Shown: piece by piece, positions 1-13,200 of the stretch
Numbering within the stretch: the stretch's first letter is position 1
How the letters are laid out: each line of letters starts with the position of its first letter
Source: Sarcocystis neurona
Lineage: Eukaryota > Apicomplexa > Conoidasida > Eucoccidiorida > Sarcocystidae
DNA: 64,000 nt
Assembly: GCA_000727475.1 (NCBI GenBank)
Contig: KL647317.1
Coordinates: 501,028-565,027, forward strand
Direction: 5' to 3'
The notes under the pieces: generated by a model
What the model was told of the DNA's origin: nothing
Database searches by the model: none
What the model saw: the letters and a program-made list of their open reading frames with translations, nothing else
Made by a program: the position numbers and the translations under genes

Positions 1-544
1 TTTCCCATATATATATATATAGAGAGAGAGAGAGGTAGACGTGTATATTTTTCAACCTTTCGTATATATATGTACACATGTAGAGGCGTGTACTTTTCAA
101 CCTTTCACACACGTGTATATATATATATATATACACACGTGTATATTTGCAACGACTCACGTATAAAGGCGCACCAATGTATGCGTATCCATTACGTGAA
201 TACTACAGAATAGCTAAGGACCGAGGGTTTCTCGTACACATGAAGCAGTTCTCTAGTTCATCAGCACAGCTCTACAGAAGATTATATACACACATACATA
301 CACACACTTCAAGCTTCAGATATTCAAACGTAGGCACGCAGAGTTCTCAGGCTTCATAGACACGCATATGCCCGTTCAAAGTAGCATGTCTATGTCCACA
401 TATGTATACATATATATATATATATATATATATGCATACATATTCATACGTGCACACACATATTTCCAGCACGCACACAGAGTCATACGCGAATGTACCC
501 ATGCCTGCCCCGGCACACGAACGCACCACAGACACACATATGCA

Positions 545-580
<36 letters not shown>

Positions 581-1446
581 CCCTCATACGTACAAGCGTG
601 TGTACGCACACATATGTACGGCTACGTCTACAGAAGCGTAGGTATCTCCGTACAGCGTAGGTAAATACGTGCAGCTGTGACAGGGCGTATCAAACTGCCG
701 CAGCCTCCGCCGTCCGTGTCACCTCCCCGAAGGTTCCCCCCCCCCACACACACACAGAGATCCGTTTTTTGCGATGTATGTAGTTCGGTGTATCTGCACA
801 CGTCTATATATAAAACGCTACTTCTATACGTAGACCACATACGTGTGTGCCTCTACATATATATTTTGTCGGCGAGTTATATGAGGTTATCTATACATGT
901 GTAAAACGTCACTCCCACAGAGAGACAGAGTCCGTCTGCCCCTGCATATATACAATGCGCCAGTAGTCCCCCGCATACATCCGTTGCCATAGATGTATAT
1001 ACGCACGTATCAATGTGAAAGGCCACCGGTAAAAACAGATCGCCTATCCACGTCTCTGCACATCTTACGCATTTGCAGACGGCGGCGCCTTATATATATA
1101 TATATATATATATATACGTGTATGTGCATGCGCGATTCTATAGGTTTCTGCATATGCCACGGTGTCGCAAACGTGTGCGACGGTATTTTCTTCTTATGTA
1201 TGCACATACAAGGGTACCTACAGAAGTACTTTTCTAGAAGTACTCCTGCACCCACACCGCAGCGAGAATTTAGGGGAGCCGACCTACTAAGCAGAAACGT
1301 GCGTACAGAGACGTAATAATACAGCCACATTTACATGCATATATACATATATACACATATACGTATATACACCCGTAGACTGATAAATCCGCTTCCCTTC
1401 CCCGCGTATGTGTGTACACACACACATATTGAAGTCATCGTCTTAC
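1..1446. other. Presumed intron 16 of Brr2, TA/CA microsatellites
   Basis: Left end of the window. It contains (TA)n runs near 410-435, 545-580 and 1090-1120, short (GA)n and (CA)n runs, and no exon that would continue exon 16 in phase 0. Most likely intronic. Confidence 0.6.
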
Positions 1447-1538
1447 TCGTAGTTGGGAGGGAGTGAGAGAGGAGAGAAGTTTTTCTCTGCGCTTTTCTTC
1501 CATGTTCATCAAATCGTAGATATCCTCGACCCCCATCT
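1447..1538 (-). CDS. SNRNP200: Brr2 exon 16 (last exon seen)
   Basis: Acceptor GGCTGCTGCAG, donor CGA|GTAAGA. It encodes [19 protein letters not shown] and LTPSQLR, ending in phase 0. The final Ig-like domain of the protein must be encoded further left; no matching exon is visible in 1-1,446. Confidence 0.88.
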
Positions 1539-4500
1539 CTGCAGCAGCCACGCGCACCACCACAACAGCAGGCAAAAACGCGGCATGCATCAGAAAGCTA
1601 ACCAGCAATAACAACACAGTAGCAACAGGCACCAGCAGCAGCGGCAGCAGCAGAGCAGGCACCAGGAAGAGGTAGCAGAGGACACCGACCCCACCAGCAG
1701 CGGCGCACCGTCGCTACACCAGCAGAACAGCACCAGCACCGCAGCAGCACAAAACCGACCAGCGCCACCAGACGCAGCACAGCCGCAGCAGAGGAGCGGC
1801 AGCAGCAGCGGCTGTCTGCGAAACCGCAGTCCACAGCAATGTGTGGCAGACGCGGTATGGAGGCCCAGCAGCCGCAGACAGTGACAGCTGTCAGCTGGCA
1901 CACGCACACCAGAAAGCAGAGAGCCTGCAGCAGCAACAGCAGCGGCGCAGAAGCAGGAAGCAGTGGGCGGTCTTCAAGCCGATGCGTAGACACAGACAAA
2001 GCAGCCGCGGCGGCAGCAAGAACCGCAACAGGCGCAGACGCAGCAGCAGCAGGAGCAGAGCGCCGCCCGTCGCAGCGGTACAACACAGACGACAAAGCGT
2101 CGCGTGCAGCGGAGAGACAGCAGGCAGCAGCAGATACGCAGCAACCAACCGCCAATCTGCCGCGCAAGTGTACATATATACATCCACATATATATATATA
2201 TATAGGGAGAATGAGACAGAAAGAGAGAGAGACGGAGACAGAGATAGAGAGATACGTTTGCATGCGCGTACACAACCTCCGTCGATCAGCTGTATGTACA
2301 TACGTCCACCTACTTACGTAAACATATCCGCAGACGAGCACATATACATTCGGCCACGTCTTTCGCGAATAAATATGTTTACGCATGCGCACACATACAC
2401 GAAGAAGCAGGAGGACTCAACAACAAGGCAGACGTGTTCAGGCGACGACCGGATGAAGTCCTGCAGAAAGAAAAGACATGCTGCAGCTGCGGCAGAAGAG
2501 CAGCTGAGCACCAAGGCAGTCGGCAGCAAGACAAGACGACGAGAAGAAGGACATACGTTAACACTGAAGCAACCGTAACAGCCTCTAGATGCTTCCTCAG
2601 ACGCAGTTTACATGTGACACGCATGCCTGCATATCAAAGCACATGTACCATCACACATACATATACACAAGAATACGCATACATTCCTATATCTACATAC
2701 ATACGTATTTATATATTATATACATGTATGGGGATACACAAACCTATACGTGGACGCCCATATATATACACACATACGAGTCTCTCGCTTTCCCTTCTAT
2801 ATTTTCGTCAATAGATCCCCGGCTACACCGCACACAAATGCGGCAGCCACACACCTCTATACAGAGAAAGAATGACACCTATACGTTCATAAAGATTACG
2901 TGCACCTGTCTTTGTTCACGTGCAGGGGCTGGAGAGGAGCACGCGGAACTGGCCGCAGCGACTTCAGTCCCAGCAACGCCGAAGAACGAACGACGAGAAG
3001 CAGACGCGCACCGACGCAGCAGCCGCAACAGTCGCCTCGCGTTCGAGCCACGCAGCAGCAATTCGAGCAGCAGCAGCCCGCCCGCAGCAGCAGCGCGACA
3101 CCTCAGCAGCAGCCCGAAACGTCAGCAGCAGGCCGACACCTCAGCACAAGTCCACGGCAGGACGAGCAGCGGAAGACACTAGAGCACTTGCTCTTCTCTC
3201 GCGCCCTTTCTCCCCTTGTCGACGGCAGCAGTAGTCCACCGGAGCCGGAGCAGCGGAAAACGCTAGCGAATTTCTTTTTCTCTCTCGCCCTTCCTCCCCT
3301 TGTCTTTTGTCTCGGTGTCATTTCTTCGTTGCAGCAGCAAGCGTCTAGGAGACAACACGTCCTACCTTTTGCCTGTGCGACAAGCTTGTCGGTGAAGTGC
3401 GGCAGCTGCTTCAAGGAGCTGGTCTGGGTCGTATTCGCAGCCCCGAGAGCAGCAGCAGTCATGGCCTGGACTACGGCCTGCGACAGTTCCATGCACGAGA
3501 GCGCAGGGACGAGCCAGCCGTTCGAAGAGACGACATCAACCAGCGCATGCAGCAGCCGAACTACCGGCTCCAACACCAACTTCTGGTCGGCCACGAGGTC
3601 GCTAGGCAGCGGCACGCGATTGAAGTGGGCCTGCAGCAGCAGCAACAGCAGAAAAAAGCTGAAGAAAAGTCAGCGGCCGCCACGACGCAGAACACTGTGA
3701 AGGGCGACGGAAAACGACGAAGCGAAGATGCACAGAGAAGCCAGACACAAACAGAGACAGACAGAGACTGGGACAAGGCGAGAAGCAACAGGATGGCACC
3801 GGGACGAGTCTCGGGATTTGACTGGCCGCGAAGAGGGAGGGACACGAAGAACAGCAAAGGCTGCCGGATAAACTTCCGAGGGAGCAAGCAGCAACCCCGT
3901 ACAGAGCAACGTCGCGACGCAGAGACGCAGACAGAGAGAGAGACGGGGAAAGCGAGAGGGAATGAACAAAAAGAAGAAAAGACGAAGTCACGGAGGTCGC
4001 ACGCACGCCAAAGAGGAGGACGTTTTGCAAGTGGCCGGTCCTCTCTTAAAAATAAGGCAACACACAGTGGCACGGAGAAACACGCGCGGACACGAGAGCG
4101 AGACAGATATGCGCGGGACAGAGGCAGACAGAAGACCGGAAGAAAGAGACGGCGAACACTTCAACAAGAAGAAAGACGTCGCACGCAAGAGTCTCTGCCT
4201 CGCATCTACGCTTGGCGTATACATACATCTATATCATATACTCTTCATACGACGTACAGACTTATCTACCGGCTACGTTGTTCGTATACATACATATATA
4301 TATGTATTATCACCTATGTTTCCTTGGATGATGATACACTATTGTACCTAATACCTACCATAGCGTTGATCTTGTATATACATACATAACCTTGTCATAC
4401 ATACATATACATATATATATATATATACCTAGAGTCTACGGTTGAAGTATACATATGTCTGTGTGCCATACCTAGCTCTTCTATACATGTAACATACACA

Positions 4501-7253
4501 TAACCTTGGTCTAATTCATACGCCTTCGTTATACCCATAAACGTATAGGTCCCTAGCGTCTACGGCGTAAATACATACACATTTGTATACCAGTACACGG
4601 CAACTCGTTGAGTCCCCATCTCGTTGGAGATTCATCGCGGGAACTGGCTGACGTTTCTGAGTCTGCGCTGCTCGTCTGTTTCTGCGTCTTTTTCCGCCTA
4701 GCAAAACTGGCCTACATAGAGAAGAATAAGCGCTTTAGTGCTTGGTTTGTTGACATCTTGGTTCTGAGGGACGCGGACACCGAGGCGCTGGGCGAGGCCG
4801 CGCAGCGTGGCCTCCTCGCCGGGTCGCAGCGGCGTTGCGGACAGCTCCAGGGACGCAGCAAGAATTTCCAGAAGCGCTCGTCGCTTGCACGTGGGCGTCA
4901 GCGACCTGTTGAAGAGTTCTGCAGAAGGCAACCGCAGACAAAAAAAAAGAAAACCTCTACCTCCTACGACTCCGCTACTACTACTACTACTACGCATGCG
5001 CTCGACAACAGGAGAAGCGAGACGGACAAACCTGTGCCACGGGACAAAACTGGCAGCACCGGCGCCACCGTCATCTTGCTGGAAATAACGCAGAGATCCC
5101 GGGACTCTACACAACACATGCGTCGGTCCTCGCAGCGTATGTAGGGAAGGACGACAGCGCAGTACGCGCGACGTATTCGTATCTATTAAAAATAGATATA
5201 CAAGAATGAGATACACAGGGAGATATACAAGACAGACGTGGAATACACCGGTATACACGGACACTGGAATATATAGACATTCGTAGATATTTACGAAAAG
5301 AGACGATAATGCAGGAAACGCACACATCGACATAAATATAGGTACACACATAGATACAGATGGGGAGGTGTGTGCACATCAACTACTAACACGCAGAAAC
5401 GAAGAAGGAGAGCCTTGCAAAAGACCGCGGAGATTCTTCGCCGTCGATGGCAGCAGGAGAAAGACAGCAACACCAGGGCGCAGCAACAGCAGGCGCAGCA
5501 ACGGCAGCGCGCAGTAGCAGCAGGGCGCAGCAACAGCAGGCGCAGCAACAGCAGGCGCAGCAACAGCAGGCGCAGCAACGGCAGCGCGCAGTATCAGCAG
5601 GGCGCAGCAACAGCAGGGCGCAGCAACAGCAGGGCGCAGCAGCGGCAGGGCGCAGCAGCAGCAGGGCGCAGCAGCGGCAGGGCGCAGCAGCAGCAGGGCG
5701 CAGTAGCAGCAGTGCGGAGCAACAACACGTTGGACGTCTGTGTGCTGCAGTAAGAGAGGAGGGGAAAGGAGGAAGCACGCGTGTTAGTCGACATGTCTCG
5801 CGCTGTGACAGCTTCTCGTCTGCATACAGCGACGGCTTCCGTCCGTGTATACCAACGGCAGACAAAAAAAATGTCCACCTAAACAGATATCCAGGTGGAA
5901 CGCACGAGAAAACGAATCCACGGGCGCGAGAGAATAACGACTTCCCAAGCGGGGGGGAAGGGGAAGCTGAGACACGTGTGCAGGCATATTCTCTGGAGAG
6001 ACGGAGAAAGACAAACAACCGAGAAGGAAAAGAAATGCCCGCGATTTTTGTGTGTACGTAGACGCGGGCCGAGAGTGTGGGAGAAGGCGAGGGAGAGGAC
6101 GAAAAGGCGAGAAAAGGGAGGAGCAGCATGTGGAAGAAACGAAGGACTCACCGATGGTGTTGACTTTGACGTAATAGAAAGCAGCGATAAGTCCCAAGTT
6201 GAGGGGCTCGAGTTCAACGTCGTTGTGTTCAGACACGCACTGCGTTTGTTCGAGTGTATGTACAGTCGATTCGACCAGCTCGGACAAGTAGTCACTCAGG
6301 TGCTGGTGACTAACTCCTTGCAGTCCGTAGTAGTTCGGATTCTGAACAAAGAAGAAAATGCAAAACTTTGTCAGCACCCCCGTTTCTTCTTCTTCATCAA
6401 CAAAGACACACACGTACACATTCGCAGACCCATAACGACCTCAACATGCATGCAGATCTGTACTTGGGGATATCCTTCATCTGCAGTGACATACCTAGGT
6501 CTACATACGTATATTATATGTGGACCTAAACGTACGTACGTATGTATGCTTATCTATCTGTATGTATGAGTAGTCGTACTTCTTCACCAGCAACTACAAC
6601 CTACACAGGCACGCGTATATGGGCGGGATGATGCACGTACGCATATCCTGGTAAAAGAGTTACACACGTGCATGTATGTATATGTGTGTGCCACGATATA
6701 TATATATATATATATATGGGTTACAAATTTCCAATGGATATGTATACATATGTATGGATTATAAATTTCCCATACATATATATACACATATGGTGTACAT
6801 ACATGTACGTGTATATATATAGACGCGTTATAAATTTCCAACACATATATATATGTATATGTACGGCTTACAAATTACCGATATATACATATATATATTG
6901 TGTGTATATAGTCACATACATGTATGTATATATCCAAGTTATGAATATTCAATATATACTTATATTGTGTGTGTGTATATATATACATATATATATATAC
7001 ATGGATTATAAATTTCCAGCATAATTCTATGTATATATATATATACACGTGTATGTGTATGTGGATTGTAAATATCCAACATATATATACATATATATAT
7101 GTATGGATTATAAATTTTCAGTATACATATATGTGTATATATACATATATATATTGTCTATATATTTGTATGTATATATATATATATGTGGGTTATACAT
7201 TTCCTATATATATATATATATGCGCACGTATGGATTATAAACTTCCAATATAC

Positions 7254-7289
<36 letters not shown>

Positions 7290-10200
7290 TGTGTGTATAT
7301 ATATATATATCTATCCGCACGCAGAGGTGATTGTACGTAGATATCTATTTCCACGTAGAAAATAGAAGTTCGCTTAAACAGCCGTGAATCACACAAAGGC
7401 AGATTATCTGCGCCGGGACCCAGCAGCACATGCACGTCCATTCAGACGTCTGCACCAATACCCACACGTACACATACCGACGCACAGCGACTCGTACATC
7501 TGCAAGTTAAAGACATATATCGTGTGCGTGAATATTTACACCTATATATAAGCATACGTGTATATATATATATATGTACGTATTTATACATACACATATA
7601 CACATGTAGTACATATATATATATATGCATATGCTCTTAAGTAAACGTCGTCTATATATATATATAATATACATATATATTTATACGTATATCCATACAC
7701 ATATATATATATCCGGGTACTGAGTTTTGTCTGTCGATAGGTCTATAGAGACGCAGAAGGCGTAGAGAGAAGGCGAGCGAGACGTCTGGCTTTGTACGCC
7801 AGCAGTTTCTACCTTCGCGAGACGCCGATAGAGGAAGGTCCAGGTTAGCCAGTCCACGGCGTCCTGTTTATTTTCTATCGTCTTCAAGACGATTTCTGCG
7901 TTGACGTGGTCGAGCAAATTTTGCTCCAACTGCGACTCGACCGGCAACGGCTCAAAAATGAACTTTTTGTAGAACTCGCGCTTCGACGACGGGCAGAACA
8001 GCACCGCGTACCCGTGTCGGTCAATCGACGGTCGCGTCGCGTGGCCGAGCATCTGCAGCACGTCTGCGACCGTATAATCCTCGTATCTGCGTGCCCACCC
8101 CACGCAAACAAATACAAGTCTCCGTCAGGTTCGTATACACGCAAGACACAAAACAACTGCGCTACCCTCACATATATATGCATATATTAGGCCCATCTAT
8201 ATATTACAGAGAAGTGGAAGATCGAAAATATATGCGATCACTCTCTCTATGTATATATATACATATGCGCATATATACACATACAGGCGCGTTACATATT
8301 AGAGAGGGGATGTATGTATATCTATACCTATACTTAAATACATATACATACATAATATATATATACACACATATATATCCATTATATACATATACACATA
8401 TATATACATACATATATACGCATACATATATAGATACATATGATATACTGTATACACATGTACACATCTACATGTACACGTAAAGAAAGATAAACGTGTT
8501 TATGTGTGTACACATACACAACTAAAAAAGAGGGCCGGTATAAATATATACAGGTATGTGTACAACATATACACATATATGAAGAGTATATGCACGTACA
8601 CAGATGCATAAAACGGGAGGAGGACGCGGAAGGTGTAACGCGTCTCCTCCATCAGACCAAGCGCTCGTATGTATAGACGTACACATACTTGGATAATATA
8701 TTCATAAATGTACATGTGTAGCGTACGTCTTTCGACGTATCTGCACATACATCTACAGAGGGGTACATAAAATAGCATAAGTAAGTCCGTTCTCCCTATC
8801 TATCTATACATATGTATATACAAATGTAGACGTCTCGTATACGTATTTGCACACACCAACATATATACGTGGTACATTTACAGAGCTAGAAAGCGAGACG
8901 TCCGCCCTGTATACATATGCATATGTATAGGTAGACGTGCAGTATACGTATTTATGCATACGTACATATATATATTAGCTACACACAATAGAAAGGGGGA
9001 AGTTCATTCTCCTTCGCTGTTCAACGAGACACGCAGATGCAGCAGCTGTATGACTCAACCCCCCGGGGGGCGAAAAGGAGTCAGCGGTAGCCACGGACAG
9101 CAGGCAGCGAAGCTCAAGACGTCTTCTTCGGTGTTCAGAGATATACACGAGAATCGAACTCGACCCGCGCCGCCCCCCACGGACAACCCACGCTCTTCCA
9201 CACGCGTCCCGCCTTTTAAGAAAGAAAGACACACACTGGCAAACATGTCTGCCTACGTGTACACGTCTGTGTGGATGTGTATGCTTGACCCTTTTGTAGA
9301 CACACGCGAAAACAGTGTCACATACACATATATATTTATACACGTGCCAGTAGATATTACATGAGACAGGGAGAAAAAAGAGATGGAGAGGAAGGGGACG
9401 GTTCCGAACGAAAGACGTCGTAGCTTCACACAGATACACTGCACGTGGGCAGAGACACCCGTGTGCGGGCGGGCAGCACGGCAGACAATTCGACAAGAAG
9501 TTCCTCAGCACGTGTGGACGCCTCTCCTGCACGGAGATCCTCCCCGGCATCAAAGAAGTTTCATATAGATGTGCACGTAGAGAAGGACGTAAACCAACAG
9601 CAGGAAAACATATAAGAAGAGAGGAGAAGTTGACTTCCTTGTCATCTGCGCAAGAAGACTTCTCTGGCGCGCCTACTCGACTTGTACCCCCCCCCCCCCC
9701 GCACCCCGTCCAGCCGTGTGTTCTGCACCACGCAGTCGACGCTGTGTGCTACTAGGCAGCAAAAAAAGGACACCCCCTTGCAGACAAGTTGCAGTTCCTC
9801 GGCAGACAACAGAGAACAACAAATACCCATATATTCATATATGCGTATCTGTGTACACAGCTAGAGGTACGTACATAGACACATCGATGTAGCGATATAC
9901 ATATACATGCACGGGGGAAGATTTATACGCAGATATAGATACGCCTACGCTACCGGTACGCGTACGTAGACAGATAGACCTACGTCATAAACGAAAACTG
10001 TAGGCGGGGGAAGACATACATATATACATATGTATACACCAAGGAATATATAGGAACTACACATGCGATCAAATATACACACACAGACATATCTAGGATA
10101 CGGACATCTCCTGATATATCTATGGACATGCCACCATACATATCTACGACCAGGTAATCTATATACATATGTGAACACACACATACATATATATGTGTAT

Positions 10201-13200
10201 ACGCATACGGCTATATACGAATATGTGTAGAAGAGAAGAGAGTCTTACCCGTGCTCTGTGTACTTCTTTGTATCGACGACGACCACGAGGTGCGCGTACA
10301 TTTGCAGACCCCACGCGGCCTCTTCTGCGACGACAGCCACCTGGATCGCGCCGGAGGCATGCAGTTGCTGGACGAGCTGCTGCTCGGCCTGTGAGAGCCC
10401 CGAGTGGTACAACCCCACCCCATACGACAGCGTCTCGAGCAGCATCTTGTCTCTCACGACTGACGTGTATTTCTCCATCACCTCGTCTGCGGAGACACAA
10501 ACGCATGCACCCGCCGCCAAGCACAACCAGAGAAGCCGCCGTTTCACTCCCGAAATATGACAGCCAGAATACTTTTTCTTCTTCTTGGAGAGGCATGCAA
10601 ACCTATGCCCACAAACACGCATACACGCATGTCTCTTGAAACACTGCGACGCCACTTCTTTCTCTTCCGCTGCATTTGCACACGTCGACAAAAAACGACG
10701 CCCTCCCTCCACAGGCGTCCATCTATCCAACAAAGTGACAACTCCTCCCTTTTCTTCTCTTCCTCTGTCTATCCATAGACATATATATATACGCGTAGAC
10801 GTATGTCACATAGAGCGTCACAAGCACACACACACACATGCACATATAAATACTTCCATATGTACGTACGGAAATTCGTACACACACACACACATATATA
10901 GACGCATACATACACATACTCGCACAACTACGCACAAATACACGTATATATATATATATACATACGTAGATACAGACGTGCGCAGGTACACTGATATATC
11001 GTACACACACACATACGCATACACACACACACAGACACATACATAGGCACAGACACCCACATACAGAGAGACAGACGAAACGAGTGATATATATATATAT
11101 GTGTATATATGTATATATATTTATATATATATAGGAATGGATGCAGCACATTTATACACAGACACGTACGTACATATATATCTTTCCCCATGTAATATTG
11201 TCTTCCTTTCCTCTTTCTCTTCGTGTGTCCCTTTTTCTTTTCTCTCTCTCTCGCTGTTCACATCTGTGTGTATACATGTGGGTATGCCCTCAAGTATTTT
11301 AAAGCACAGAAGACTTCCACGGTCATCCCGTGTCTCGTGTGTATATATACGCATACCTACACAACACAACACCACCTATCACAAGTCTAATCCATCGCTT
11401 GAAAAGGAGCTGGTCTGTCGTCACCTTTCGTAAAACATAGGTCCATCCATATATGTATATATACACATATTTATGCGTATTTACGTCTCTCTCTTTCCCC
11501 CTACATATATATACAGTGGTCAAATATGTGAACAGCTAGGCCCTGGGTAGCCGTCCCCCTCTTGTGTTGTAGCAGCGCGAGCAACATCTGCCGTTTCCTC
11601 TCCTTCCGTATACGCAGCAGCAGGGGGTTCTGCACCCATAACTGCAGCTGCCTCCTGACACTGCCCCATCAGATATGCCGCTGCGGCACCATCTGCCCTG
11701 CAGCTGCTCTTGCGCGCTGCTATGGCGGGTCCAGCCGCTGCGTCGTCACCTGCTGTTGTTGCTGTTGCGCTGCCTGTTGATGCTCCTACTGCACCTGCTG
11801 CGCCTACTGCTTCTGCTTCTTCTCCACGTGCTGATGTTGCTGGGATGCGCCTGTTGCCACTGCTTTTTCTCCTGCACCACCCCCACCGCCTGCTGCTGTT
11901 GTTGCTCTTGCGCCTGCTGCTGCTGGCGTTCCGCTGCGCCTCCTGCAGCTCGTCTCGAACCTCCTGCTGCTGTTGCTGGTGCTGTGCTGGCTGCTGCCGT
12001 CGCCACACTATTTCGCCGCTGTCGCCACTTTTGCTGCTCTTGCTGCTGCTGCTGGAGAACGCGGAGGAGAGGGGGGGCCGTGCTGCTGCGGGGGGGCTCG
12101 CTTCCTGTTGCTACTCGCGGTTGCTGCACAGCAGCTGCCGCTGCGTTCCTGTTCGACGACGTATCTTACGCCGCAGCTGCTCTGCTTGCTGCTGTCTTAC
12201 CAGAAACATGAAGAAAGCGCTTGGGGTCGTCTTCTGCGGCAGCCTGCAGCAGCAGGTCTACAGCCGTGAGTCGGCAGTGTCTTCTGTCGGAGCAGAAGAC
12301 AATGACGTTCTTCACTCTCCTGCCGCTGCTGCTTCTGCCGCTGCTTCTGCTGCTGCTGTCCTCGTCGCCTGAAGACGGGCCTGTGTACAGCTTGATCGCC
12401 TGGTACACAGCTCTGCTCATTGCCAGTAGCCGGGCTTCTCGGTTGTACACGTCAAACCCGTGCAGAGAAATCTCAAGAGGCACCGTTCGCACGCTCGGGT
12501 GAAAATTGAAGAGTCCTGCAAAATTTAGAGAAAAGAAGTGAGACAGCACACAGAAAAGAATGCGGCTGAAAAAAGAAAGACAAAGGGACGGCAGGCGGCT
12601 CGAATGGCGCAGACGAAGCAGACGCGACCTGCAGCAGCGTAGAAAGACTTTTCCGCAGCACGCACGTGAAGTGGATACAAACGCGGGCAAGAAAGAAGAA
12701 AGACAGTCCACGTATCCGCTCGAAAAAGCAAAAAGCGTCTACGCTTCCACCGCATAGAAATACACCTAGTACAAATCAAACAGAACGTGTAAACCTCGGC
12801 CAACAGCAACAGCAACAGCAGCTGCAGACGTGCGGTGACGCGACCAACGTAGCAGCAACAGCAGCAGCAGCACCGGCATCCCGAAAACGCGCCCAAGGTT
12901 CCTCTCACAACAACGCCTCACCACCTGTCTATACAAACGCAGAGAAGGAAAGGCAGAGGAACAGAAAGATGAAGGAGGGCCATATATCTCGGAAGATTGA
13001 TTCATACAGAGACAGAGGGACTAATTTTCAGAGAGGAAGAGAGAAAGACCAACGCTTCAGCCACAAACAGATACTATAGAGACGGGCTGGTACACACAGA
13101 GAGAGAGATACGCAAAACACAAATATACACATATAGAGAGAGAAACACACACGACTCATACGTACATATATAGAGAGAAACAGAAATATACGTATATACA

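Noticed and set aside
1010..1330. Minus-strand frame with EKYFCRYP, resembling the FCNRYP motif expected in the next Brr2 exon
   Set aside because: No acceptor puts it in phase with exon 16 without a stop, and the residues after it do not match the family.
9130..9170. T-arm-like GAGTTCGATTCTC on the minus strand
   Set aside because: No A-box, acceptor stem or anticodon arm upstream; not a tRNA.
11675..12372. Long Leu/Cys and Ala frames on the plus strand
   Set aside because: CTG repeat artefacts antisense to Brr2 intron 10 and exon 10.
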